From assembly GCA_027475525.1 (NCBI GenBank), contig JAMWFC010000055.1:724212-788211 (forward strand): a stretch of 64,000 bases of DNA, written 5' to 3'. The translations under genes were made by a program, and so were the position numbers. The stretch is from Macrolepiota albuminosa (Eukaryota > Basidiomycota > Agaricomycetes > Agaricales > Agaricaceae). A model generated the notes under the pieces. That model worked only from the letters and a program-made list of their open reading frames with translations, did no database searches and was not told where the DNA came from. Positions 37,887 to 47,761 of the stretch are shown here, one piece after another. The first letter of the stretch is position 1. Every line of letters begins with the position of its first letter.

Positions 37887-39454
37887 TTTCTGGTTGTTGT
37901 TTTCTGTCATCCACACATCTTCCTTTTGTTTGTATGGTAATTATTCGGCCTGGTACGAGAAAGTGAATTTACCATGTATCATCCAGCCATCCAATTCGTT
38001 GGCCAACAGTTTTTGGGACGTTAACTTGGTGTTATTTCCAACGTCAAAGTATGTTTGTAACCCATTCCAGTAAAAGGGAGATGATAAAGTAGGCATGCAA
38101 GATTACTTTCAACTAAATATTAAGAAGCCGAATAATGGATGTATGTAGTTTATCAATCGGCGCCTTATGGCCACGTGTCGCCGATAAGGTACAGGAAATA
38201 GTCCTTAAGCTCACATCACTTACACAGGTCATGATCTTGATTTCACTTCTGATAACCATAAATTGTCAGTGGACCAAGGGAGATATGCATAAGTATTTTC
38301 CACGCAACCCCGGTCGTACATGTAACACAATTACTCCTTGACCATGATCCGTAAGTATGGATACGTGCATCACATTGGATCGCCGTTTGAACACTAAAAC
38401 CATCAAACAATGGTACAAAGTATCCATAGACTTGATATCGTGAATTCATCATGTTGATGATCACAAGTATGTAACAGTCAGCGGGCCCATCGTATCATGG
38501 AGCATGAGGCAAGTATCGGCAATGAAAGTTGACCTTCGTGGCTGTAAAGAGTCACAAGGCAGTGCTTATGGCTGCATGAGAGTGTAAGTAATTTGCACAA
38601 ATGAACTTACTCATTTGCGACTCCTAACTTACCTCGAACTTTTTTCAAAAGACGGTTTAAGTACTTACCCCATTTGTAGAAGCTCTTCAGGGGTTTAAAA
38701 CTACAAAGAGCAATCGATTCTCCGCGAAACCATTGCCAGCCCTCTGGAGAAAGTACCGAGTTGAAAATGAGACGGAAGCTATATCACCATGCGTCTCTGT
38801 GTGTATCTGTATTCTCTTTTTCAAGTCGCCAGTCTTTTTGGGTGTCCGGCATTGAACTTGGGAAGAAGTCTGCCTGCAAAACTTGAAGCTTGAAGCATCG
38901 AAGGACTTGGTATATTGTTGATACTTATTAGTCGAATGAGCCGAAACCATGGTGACCATCTAACAGCGTTCCACACTTCTAAGCATAGACAGATATCATA
39001 GTAGTAACAATAGGAACGTCGAGCCTCACAGTGGCAATTGTAGGACAAAGGCGAATAGATGCGTGTTGGCAGATTGCTTACGAGACCTTGCTTACGAGAC
39101 TTGCTAACAATTGCGGTGTTTCCTAATTGGGGCAGATTTTGTTGGGCCAAAGCTGCTGTTCACTCCATTTAACAACCAACACACGCCATTTGTCCTTCTC
39201 ATCTCTTCCTTCTCTACGTCCGTCGCCTCACAAGGTATAAATCACTTACTTTCCGCGTTGATAATGAGCAAGTTGCTAATGAAACCTTCAGCACTGACAT
39301 TACAGCACACATTTACCCACATATCAAACTACAGAGCCTTATCCTCATCCCACTTGATTTGTAAGTCCTATATAGCCCACAGTAATGGACTTATGCTAAG
39401 CGCCAATGTAAAGCCAAGATCGAAACACATAACATTTTCCCCCTTACCAATATT
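37887..39454 (+). other. Intergenic between the two PP2C genes
   Basis: 1.57 kb with no convincing gene. Several frames of 60-145 codons are open, including 39111-39548, but they overlap true PP2C-2 exons in another frame or lack motifs. A further small 5' exon of PP2C-2 could lie between 39200 and 39450. Confidence 0.4.
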
Positions 39455-40839
39455 ATGCCACCCCGGTTCAGTGATTCTCCAAATGCGCGTTCAAAATCTA
39501 TTACAAGCGCGGAACTGGATACACACGGTGTTTGTTACACATTCATAGCTCATGCAACCTATTACTTGAACACCTTTTCGATATTTTAGGTCCTCAACCG
39601 ACACGCGACGAAGAATACAGCATATCAAGTTGGTGTGACAGAAGATAAGGGGACGCGAAGAACAATGGAAGATGCTCACTCGTTTGTGGTTGATTTTGAC
39701 GCTGTACGAGGCCAGGGCTTCTTTGCTGTATTCGACGGACATGCCGGAAAGCATGCCGCAGAATGGTGCGGGAACCATTTTCATGAAGTGTGTCCATGAA
39801 CTCTACACTTTCATTACTCCTATATGATATAACATGCGCGATAGTGCCTCCTAGCCTCACTACATGCTTCACCGAATTTGCCCGTGCCAGATATTCTCAA
39901 CGAGACCTTCCACAAGGTTGACAGATTCCTTTCGCGCATGTGCGAAGAATCGGAAGGCAAGATTCATTCTGGCTGCACAGCAGTAACCGCCTTTCTTCGC
40001 CTAGAAGACATCGACGGGCACCAATCCTTCATCAGCGCCTCTCCGTCCACGCCCGAGTCTGAGTCACCTATATTCGGTCACAGCAATGATCACAGCAATG
40101 ATCACGATAGCGCCCACAGCAGGAGTACAGAGAGCATCAACAGTACCGGCGAGGACCGCAGAGAAAAAAAAAAGAAATCCTCAGGCAGCAGCCGTATCAA
40201 GAAGGCACTGAAGAGCCTCACTGGCAGCAAATCAAGCCCCATCTCTTCTCCTGCAACACCTCGCTCCGGATCACCCGCATCGCCACGTAAAGATTTGACG
40301 ATTGGGACGACCGTCACCGTACCACCCTCCGATTTAAGACGTGTACTGTACACTGCCAATGCAGGTGACGCGCGAGCGGTTTTGTGTCGTGCTGGAAAAG
40401 CAGTGCGCCTATCATACGATCACAAGGGCTCGGACAAACAAGAAGCAAAACGGATAATGGATGCTGGTGGATTCGTTATGAGTGGACGGGTCAATGGTGT
40501 TCTCGCCGTGACACGGAGTTTAGGCGATTCTTCCATGAAGGAATTTGTAGTCGGCTCGCCGTATACCACTGAGACTGAGCTTTGTGAAGCGGACGAGTTT
40601 CTAGTTTTGGCTTGCGATGGGGTAAGTATATCCGTCATTCGAGATTCATCCTCCTGATGTGTTGCCACCAGCTATGGGATGTCACCAACGATCAAAGCGC
40701 CATCGACCTCATCCGCGAAATTCCTGATCCTCAGGCGGCGAGTGCGAAACTTCTAAAATACGCACTGGCGCATCACACGTCAGACAATGTCACGATCCTC
40801 GTTGTCCGATTCAAGCATGTCACTTCGCAGACTGTATAG
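39455..40839 (+). CDS. PP2C-type Ser/Thr phosphatase, tandem paralogue 2 (Ptc1-like)
   Basis: Start taken at 39455 (MPPRFSDSPNARSKSITSAE). It is joined through a 'gtttgt' donor to VLNRHATKNTAYQVGVTEDK, then GTRRTMEDAHSFVVDFDAVR, FFAVFDGHAGKHAAEWCGNH, HSGCTAVTAFLRLEDIDGH, RRVLYTANAGDARAVLCRAG, DHKGSDKQEAKRIMDAGGFV, GVLAVTRSLGDSSMKEFVVG, LACDGLWDV and SDNVTILVVRFKH. It ends at 40839. All PP2C metal-site motifs are canonical. A Ser/Lys-rich insert of about 75 residues (near 40080-40300, EDRREKKKKSSGSSRIKKAL) separates the first and second halves of the domain and is absent from paralogue 1. Signalling role likely (MAPK and stress dephosphorylation in yeast Ptc1), by family only. It carries no 77-bp scar. 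Confidence 0.92.
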
Positions 40840-41128
40840 TAGCCGGCAATGATGGGCGCGACTTCTTCGCGGCATATGTAACATGACGCGATGTCTTTTG
40901 TTCTCCTGTTTGCATCCTCATTAATCAATTCTTCTCTGTATCGTCTTCGCCTCCTTTTTCACATCCATTCCATGTAATAAGCATGTAAGCATGTAATAAT
41001 ACTTACTTCTCATACTGTTTACTCTATATCCACGGCAATTATCAATATCAATATTAAGCCCAAATACCTGACTTTAAGGTTTAACATTTGGTGCCTCAGA
41101 TGCTACTCAAAATGATCACCAAAATAAC

Positions 41129-41207
41129 TGTCCCAGGGAGGATTCGAACTTCCGGCTTCTCGGAGCCAAACCACAACGAGATGATTTAACCACTAATCGA
41201 CAAGGAC
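41129..41207 (-). tRNA. tRNA-His (GTG), intron-containing, copy 1
   Basis: On the minus strand the sequence folds as a cloverleaf: 7-bp acceptor arm (with one T-T mismatch), D stem GATT/AATC, anticodon stem TCTCG/CGAGA, anticodon GTG after TT, T loop TTCGAAT and discriminator A. The anticodon loop is 14 nt, implying an intron of about 7 nt just after position 37. T stem pair 52-62 is A-C, shared with the copy at 44577. Closely similar to that copy except in the acceptor arm and intron. Confidence 0.65.
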
Positions 41208-41365
41208 CTGTAAAGAAACCTTGCTCAACCAAGTTAGACTCCAAAGTCCAAAAGAAGTGTTTCAATTATCTATACCAAGGCTATAAATATCGACGAATTT
41301 ACAATGTATGTCAATGTATGCCAGAAGACATGCCCGACTTAAAACTCGGCGCAGCAAGCAACTCT

Positions 41366-44091
41366 TCAAATGTGGGGAACACCAGTTGTGACACGAGGGT
41401 ACCTCTCCGCAATGAGCTGGTAGAAGGGAGATTCAATATACGGAATAATTCCAATACATCCTTGCATGAACTCACGCCGAAGAGCTCTGGCGCTCGAATA
41501 GCCAGTACCTGCGGGTCTTCGCCGAGACCAACAAATCTGAGGCGTAATGTCATCAGAGGCTTTTATCCTTGAGTGACTATAACTCACATTGTCGAGACAC
41601 CAGCTTCGATGGCAGAAGACAGGGTCAAGGCTGAGATAGACAAGTTAGTAAGAACGCGCGTTCTGATGACATGCTTTACATACAGCATACTGTACCAATC
41701 AAAAATGCAAAGAGCAGGACTGGCGCAGTGTAACTCCCATCCGCGTTATAAGACGGGGCGGTGACTGGTAAATCGTCAGTCAGGAAGAACCTAGTGTGAC
41801 TATGACAAGACGCTTACAACGCAGATAGAGGTAGGCGAAGAGCGAGCAAGTTATTCCAACAACATATGCTCCCCACATCAATGCTGGAAATACGAATTAA
41901 GTGTCAGGAAAGACTTATACCGAAAGGCATACTCATTCCAACAAGAGAATCGTTGACGAGGGCATCGATGCCTGTTGAAAAACCAATGAGCAGTTGTATG
42001 AAAGACGTTGCGATCAATGAAAAGTTCACCTCGGTCCTTGAAAAGCCTCCAGGTATCCTTAGCTGCACTAATATATGGCTTTCCATACAGTGCTGTAGGG
42101 ATGTTAGACTCGCCAAACACAAGGAAACAAACAGACCAATCTCAATGTACGCATATCTGAATTAGAAAAATATCAGCTTTCTAATGCCTTGAGTGGAGGA
42201 CTCTACCTATTAAAACATTCCACCAAGGTCTCTATGCAACCAATGAAGCATGCTGCGCAGCAAGCTAAACAAGCCTCGACAGCTGAAAAAAAAAAGAAAC
42301 TATGGTTATGCAGAACAACAATGGAAAGCATACTTACGATGACCATCAGCACTAGCGTTATTTCGTATCATGTTAAATAACAGTCTAACGAGCTCCAGTA
42401 GCGTAACAATCAAAGATCCAAAGGCAATCGATCCCAGAGATAATGTATGTTAAATAACAGTCTAACGAGCTCCAGTAGCGTAACAATCAAAGATCCAAAG
42501 GCAATCGATCCCAGAGATAATGTGACGCCCTTCCAAAAGCAGAAGTAGTGGGATGTTTGGGCTATGAGCAAGAATATCAATAACGATTACGTCCTCGTTC
42601 CCAAAGAGATACAATACAAACCATCTCTCCCATGCTGCGGGGTCCAAAGTAATACCATGCCCCAAAGGGCCCTCCTGCTAGGGTGGCAATAGCAACGTTT
42701 TTGACAACTTGAGAGGTCCAAAGGAAGGAAAAGGTCTCGTAAAAGATTAGGCCAGCCACTGTGCCAGACGAACAACTAGTGGTTGCGCAATCTATGGTGG
42801 AAATGAAAAGGTCTCGTAAAAGATTAGGCCAGCCACTGTGCCAGACGAACAACTAGTGGTTGCGCAATCTATGGTGGAAATGTCATGGTGAATTGTAAAC
42901 ATATAGACACTACTCACTGGGATTGCCTGGCGTGTATTTATTGTATCTGTTTCGCGTACATCTTCACCATACACCATATGTTCGAAAAGACAATACTTAC
43001 GTGGCAATCGCGGTGAACACGTACCACCTTGATTGAAGCTTCACCATACACCATATGTTCGAAAAGACAATACTTACGTGGCAATCGCGGTGAACACGTA
43101 CCACCTTGATTGAAGATTTATAAAAGTACATAACAGAGAATCATTACTCACACGGCCAAAGCTGCTTGCAACAGAAGGCAACGAACGCCACGAGGTAGAC
43201 GCTCATGTGGTGTTTGGCCACGTCCATTACGACTTGCAGTAAAAGTGATGCCAGGGGTATTCGGGATCTAAAACCAAAGTAGGAGAGGATCGCGAGGAGA
43301 GCGAACACCGTAAAGATAATCGCGCCGGCTATAGGCAAAATAAGGATTAGCAAGATAAGCACTACCCAGGGGTACAGAAACACGAACACCAATATTTTGT
43401 GATCCAATAATAAACACAAATTCCACTGAAAAGAGCTTCAGTGCTCTAGGTCTCGAAACGTGAGTTGTGAGGTGTACGTACATGTTTAGCAAAATTGTTA
43501 ATACGAGGGTGATGTGCATGATTACCCGCGTGAACGCGCGCGTAAGCATGAGGTAGAGCGTGGAAAGCAGCAGTGCAGCTGCTGTAACCAGGAGTAGCAG
43601 GTAAACCGTACTCCTGGATGCAAAATGAGAAAAAGTATGGTTCAAGAACAGCTTAACTCACCGGTTAACTGTAACAGCCGTACCAGATTGTCCGCCTGAC
43701 TTTCCAAGGCCACCCCCAAATCCATTGCTTGATGACCACGAGTTGAGCACTACGCCAGATAGTGCTGCGTACCCAAGGAGCTGCGTGAGGTTGGATGCGT
43801 GTTTGTGATAGACAGTACGGAGGATAACACACTTGTAGCACGAAAAAAATCAGGAATAAAGGATCGTTGATTCTGTGTTTTGGTTTGAACCGGTCACCTT
43901 CGTAAGGCGATTTCTGATAGTAGGCTGGAGGAGGTGCTGGTTGCTCAGGCTGTGTTTTGGTTTGAACCGGTCACCTTCGTAAGGCGATTTCTGATAGTAG
44001 GCTGGAGGAGGTGCTGGTTGCTCAGGACATATCCCTCGTAACCTCCATAATTGGGCGTGGGTCCTGGATAGGGTTTGTATTGGCCATCCAT
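41366..44091 (-). CDS. PNS1: Choline transporter-like (CTL/Pns1) membrane protein
   Basis: Multi-pass plasma-membrane protein of the SLC44/CTL family; yeast Pns1 has no proven substrate. Start at 44091 with a Tyr/Pro/Gly-rich N-terminus (YKPYPGPTPNYGGYEGY, then PPPAYYQKSPYEGDRFKPKH) and INDPLFLIFFVLQ. Then come NRSTVYLLLLVTAAALLLST and other helices, ATTSCSSGTVAGLIFYETFS (the conserved Cys-rich loop), LGSIAFGSLIVTLLELVRL, YGKPYISAAKDTWRLFKDRG and FSLIATSFIQLLIGFSTGID. The signature FVGLGEDPQVLAIRAPELFG and YPRVTTGVPHI end the protein at 41366. About a dozen exons. Duplications 15-18 lie inside. Collapsing no. 18 still leaves the N-terminal exon one nucleotide out of frame between GGYEGY and PEQPAPPP. 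Confidence 0.88.
42370..42523. repeat. 77-bp exact tandem duplication, no. 15
   Basis: Copies 42370-42446 and 42447-42523. Doubles a CTL exon (GSIAFGSLIVTLLELVRL). Confidence 0.95.
42728..42882. repeat. 77-bp-period tandem duplication, no. 16
   Basis: Second copy begins at 42805. Doubles the CTL exon start coding the Cys loop, including its acceptor. Confidence 0.95.
42962..43115. repeat. 77-bp exact tandem duplication, no. 17
   Basis: Copies 42962-43038 and 43039-43115. Doubles a short CTL exon (RWYVFTAIAT) with flanking intron. Confidence 0.95.
43873..44026. repeat. 77-bp exact tandem duplication, no. 18
   Basis: Copies 43873-43949 and 43950-44026. Inside the N-terminal CTL exon. Confidence 0.95.
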
Positions 44092-44576
44092 GACGTCCAG
44101 AAGGAAAAGGGGTTTAATAAAAGTGGTGAAAGTCGTATATAAAAAGATTAGGCAAAATAGGGGGTTGAAGAAGAGAAGCAAGGACGATGCGTTTCGCGCT
44201 GTGCTCCATTCACAATGTCGATGGCGGACGTGACGTATTTCAAGTGATCCGATCTTTTAACCTTGGTCAAAATTAGGCGATCACGTGGACAAACCTTGAC
44301 CCTTGAGAGCGGAACAAGTCCCTTATGGAATTTCCATTTCGATGACCTCCTCTAGATGAGTAAGCTCAGTTAACCATCTGAGGGAATTTCCTTTGATGGC
44401 CACCTAACTTTAGATTGGCGAGACGTAGTATACAAGTTCGTTTCTGTTTTCACGCTCCACATGCCACAACAATATCTCCAAATCAGCAAATGAGGCGAGA
44501 CGTAGTATACAAGTTCGTTTCTGTTTTCACGCTCCACATGCCACAACAATATCTCCAAATCAGCAAATGATGCGAA
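44092..44576. other. CTL promoter / tRNA upstream region
   Basis: 485 bases between the CTL start and the second tRNA-His. Contains duplication 19, which ends 7 bases before the tRNA. No coding frame supported. Confidence 0.45.
44417..44570. repeat. 77-bp exact tandem duplication, no. 19
   Basis: Copies 44417-44493 and 44494-44570. Intergenic, immediately upstream of tRNA-His copy 2. Confidence 0.95.
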
Positions 44577-44656
44577 GTCCCTGTCGATTAGTGGTCAAAT
44601 CATCTCGTTGTGGATTGTGCTCCGAGAAGCCGGAAGTTCGAATCCTCCCAGGGACA
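44577..44656 (+). tRNA. tRNA-His (GTG), intron-containing, copy 2
   Basis: Acceptor arm GTCCCTG/CAGGGAC pairs perfectly. D stem GATT/AATC, anticodon stem TCTCG/CGAGA, anticodon GTG preceded by TT, T loop TTCGAAT, discriminator A. The loop is 15 nt, implying an intron of about 8 nt after position 37. T stem has one A-C mismatch (52-62), also present in copy 1. No encoded CCA, as expected in a nuclear genome. Confidence 0.75.
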
Positions 44657-45025
44657 TTCTTTTTATTTTGCGTTGTCTTGTGCAGCTGAACTGAGAATTC
44701 TGAGATTGTCACAAGACTGCGCCACAATTTTGAATAGGAAATCTTAACACCACCTAAACCCGCAACACAGCAATCTTGATATCATGAGGACTTCTGTGAC
44801 ATTTGTCCGACCGCTTGGCAAGGCAGGTGTTATCAAATCTAGCGATCGACGAACAGCAAAAACATCTCTTATCTCTGGACTCAAAAACGTTCATGCACAT
44901 TATAGCTGCTATTTATAATTCCTGTCACGAGCACTGGTACTCGGCGATCGAAGTGATGTCACATCTGTCAAGTAACATGACTATTTGAACCAGCTTTTCT
45001 TCTGCACAGTACACGTTCGTCCACG
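44657..45025 (+). other. Intergenic between tRNA-His and the membrane-protein gene
   Basis: 370 bases. A 61-codon frame (44803-44988) is open but featureless. Holds the promoter of the next gene. Confidence 0.4.
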
Positions 45026-45897
45026 ATGCGCAAGACATCCTATGTTTTGACCTTCTTTGTAGTGGTTTTTACTCTCCTTCTGGTAAGCCAAAAACCCATT
45101 TGTAGCCAATTGCTTGGAAAAGGAGGTATATTTATGATGTTTGGTAGAATGTCTTCTCTATTTCTCGTCCAGATTGGTTAGTCTATTCAGTCCTGCTTGC
45201 GCTTCCTGGCGACTCAAACAATAACAGGCTGATCGTTCAGACACCTGAAGTCCTTTACACTAAGCTCACCATCACTTACGGTCTTTCTCAACGTTGCGAG
45301 CGTCAAGTCACTCGCATACCAGGGAATGAACATTCAAAGTTCGAATACAGTGACTATCAGTGTAGAAGCTTTCCAAAAAAGGTTACCGATCGTTGTGAAG
45401 AGGAAAATGCTGAGTTTTGCGCGGCATGGACGAGTGCGCGATATTTCGAGGAGCTTGCAGCGTGGAGTGCTGCGGCATCACTCTGCTCGATAGCATTTGG
45501 TGTCAGCACGCATTCCCGCAGAAGGAGGATCTGGAGAGTAGCCGCGGGGCTAATACTTCTTCAAGGTATGTGCATTTCCTAAATGGCTTGCCTCCAAGTC
45601 TAACTAACCCCTTACCGATTCCAGCTGCATTCCAGATCGCCACTTTTGGAGTGATTACAGACCTGTATAGTACATCGCAATTCCCGACTTTTGAGGCCGC
45701 ACGTTTGGGTAAGCTCAGAAGAATCATTTACTACCTATCTAGACCTACTTCTAGGCCCTGGATACATCTGTAACATTGTTTCATGGATCTTTGGTATCTT
45801 CAACGGCATTGCTGTCATAATCACTGGAATTTCTGCGGACCAGGGTCACAAGTGGGCAGCCGGCAACAGAGCCTACAGGCGCATCCCTAATGTCTAG
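45026..45897 (+). CDS. Four-helix membrane protein (claudin/Sur7/PalI-like topology), unknown function
   Basis: Start at 45026: MRKTSYVLTFFVVVFTLLLN forms the first helix. Exon 2 then gives VFSISRPDW and, after an intron with a gttagt donor, LIVQTPEVLYTKLTITYGL. An extracellular loop follows with spaced cysteines (SQRCERQV, YQCRSF, DRCEEENAEFC). Helices 2-4 are WSAAASLCSIAFG, VAAGLILLQAAFQIATFGV and ICNIVSWIFGIFNGIAVII. A short cytoplasmic tail (AAGNRAYRRIPNV) ends at 45897. Helix 1, Cys-rich loop, three helices and a short tail match the topology of fungal Sur7/PalI and animal claudins. I cannot tell which family it belongs to. Five exons. Duplication 20 starts inside the last exon and repeats the end of the gene. 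Confidence 0.75.
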
Positions 45898-46004
45898 GCT
45901 TAGGAACTTCTTGACAGATCCATTTATAGTGGGCAGCCGGCAACAGAGCCTACAGGCGCATCCCTAATGTCTAGGCTTAGGAACTTCTTGACAGATCCAT
46001 TTAT
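45851..46004. repeat. 77-bp exact tandem duplication, no. 20
   Basis: Copies 45851-45927 and 45928-46004. Contains the stop codon of the four-helix gene, duplicated downstream. Confidence 0.95.
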
Positions 46005-47761
46005 CTGAACTACATATGTAGTACACACGTATCCGTACCTCATTATCGCACACGATGTCCCTCCATCTCCCTTATCCGTACTTTAAGTATTGTACACGGC
46101 TAAAATCCCTCTTCCAGTTACGTACGATCCAATGATGCTCCAAGTTTCCTTAGAGATATAGACCCATTCGAGAACCCTGGCTTTTGTTCTCAAACATTAA
46201 TCATCGTTGATGGCAACAAAGTTCTACAGTCGAAAATGTCGTATCTTATAACTGGTTGTAACTCCTATTTGGGAGTTTGTTAATAGCAAACCATCTACAG
46301 GAAGGTCGGAAGGCTCCCGAGTCGGACAAAAAAAGTGCTGACAAGCTGTCAATGTACTCAGTAACGACTATATACCTGTTGACAAGTTTTACTAAGTCTG
46401 CGTTAGTTTCATTGTGGAGTTACGTGTGTCGGGCTCGGGCTCACCTCAGTCCGTTGTATAACGACTAAGGTGTTCCGATGTGCATCCGGTCCTTTTGCTA
46501 TGAACTTTAATAGTTTTTTCTTTTTCCTTCGTACGTTTCACGTGCTCGACATAGACGTCGACGCATTTCTGTTCAACGAAAAGTTTTGTCACAAGCACAC
46601 ATGTTAAACACTCTAAACTTGTAATGTAGATGTAATGTTCTACCTATTTCTGACTTGTTCTGAGGTGGTTACTAGTACCCCTCCAGGCCGTTTGGCACTC
46701 CACACTGCAGAGAAAGTTCTCACACACCTAGGGGGGGCGCTAAGTACCACAAGAATCGGTGCCTGTGAGGCCACCGGCGGCCAAATAACAGACCTTGGGA
46801 AAACGAGGGTAAGCTCTGGTATACCACAAGAATCGGTGCCTGTGAGGCCACCGGCGGCCAAATAACAGACCTTGGGAAAACGAGGGTAAGCTCTGGTATG
46901 GGAAGAACTAGCTACTAGACAAGAGTAGGAATGGTTTATATAGGCATAGCAAAGCTAATATATCAGAGATCAAATGAATGGTCTGCGGGCAGCACTCAGG
47001 AGGGATAGGGAATCAGATCACTGTAAAGATAGGGGTGGAATATCGTCACTTTTGTGTTTGTTTAACTCTAATATGGAAAATTAGATGTGAATGGAAAATA
47101 TCTAGAGAAGCGGACCCTGGTAAGGTCCACTGCGAGGAAGAAATCAAAGGAAGATTGAGGAAAGCCCTACTTATCACGTAGACTGAAGCTTGACTGTCTG
47201 GCCACGGATAGAACCCGGTACGGGAAACTGGCAATATGTGGAGACCTGGTCAGACATACATGCGGCAATATGTTGCCAGAAAATACTACCCCCCTAAGGA
47301 CATGGCGGAAAGCGATTGAGGTTTTAGTGGGTATAGGCTAACACCCGAGTCCCACACTGAGTGCGTAATGGCATTTCCTGCGTTGTACAGGTTATACATA
47401 TACGGTTATTGTAAGCTTATCCCAAGCTACGGAAGTCGACTATGTGCGTAGTCCGTAGACCTGTGATACCACAAAAAAAAGATTGATGATGGTAATAATT
47501 TACTTGAACAATGAACAATAGACATTAGCATAAGTAGTATAGAAGACGTAGGTAGTGTACTGCGTAATATATGTGCCGGTAATTACAAATGACCAACAAG
47601 GGCCTAACCAGCGGTAGTAAACGATAAATGAGACGGTCTCTTGTATCGATCAAATACCCCCCAAAGCCATAGTTTTCCATTGAAAACAAGGCCTTCACGA
47701 GACAGGTGACAATGCAGGAATTTTGAGGGAGACTGTTGCTTCCATTCCAACACAGTATCTG
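45898..47761. other. Long intergenic region, no gene recognised
   Basis: 1.86 kb, AT-rich, with duplication 21. The 70-76 codon frames at 46635-46865 on both strands exist only because of that duplication. A gene-free stretch this long is unusual for this window and could hold decayed mobile DNA, but I see no terminal repeats or transposase/RT motif. Confidence 0.45.
46745..46899. repeat. 77-bp-period tandem duplication, no. 21
   Basis: Second copy begins at 46822. Intergenic. Confidence 0.95.

Noticed and set aside
46635..46865. Overlapping open frames of about 70 codons on both strands
   Set aside because: They run through duplication 21 and exist only because the same 77 bases are read in two frames; no motif.
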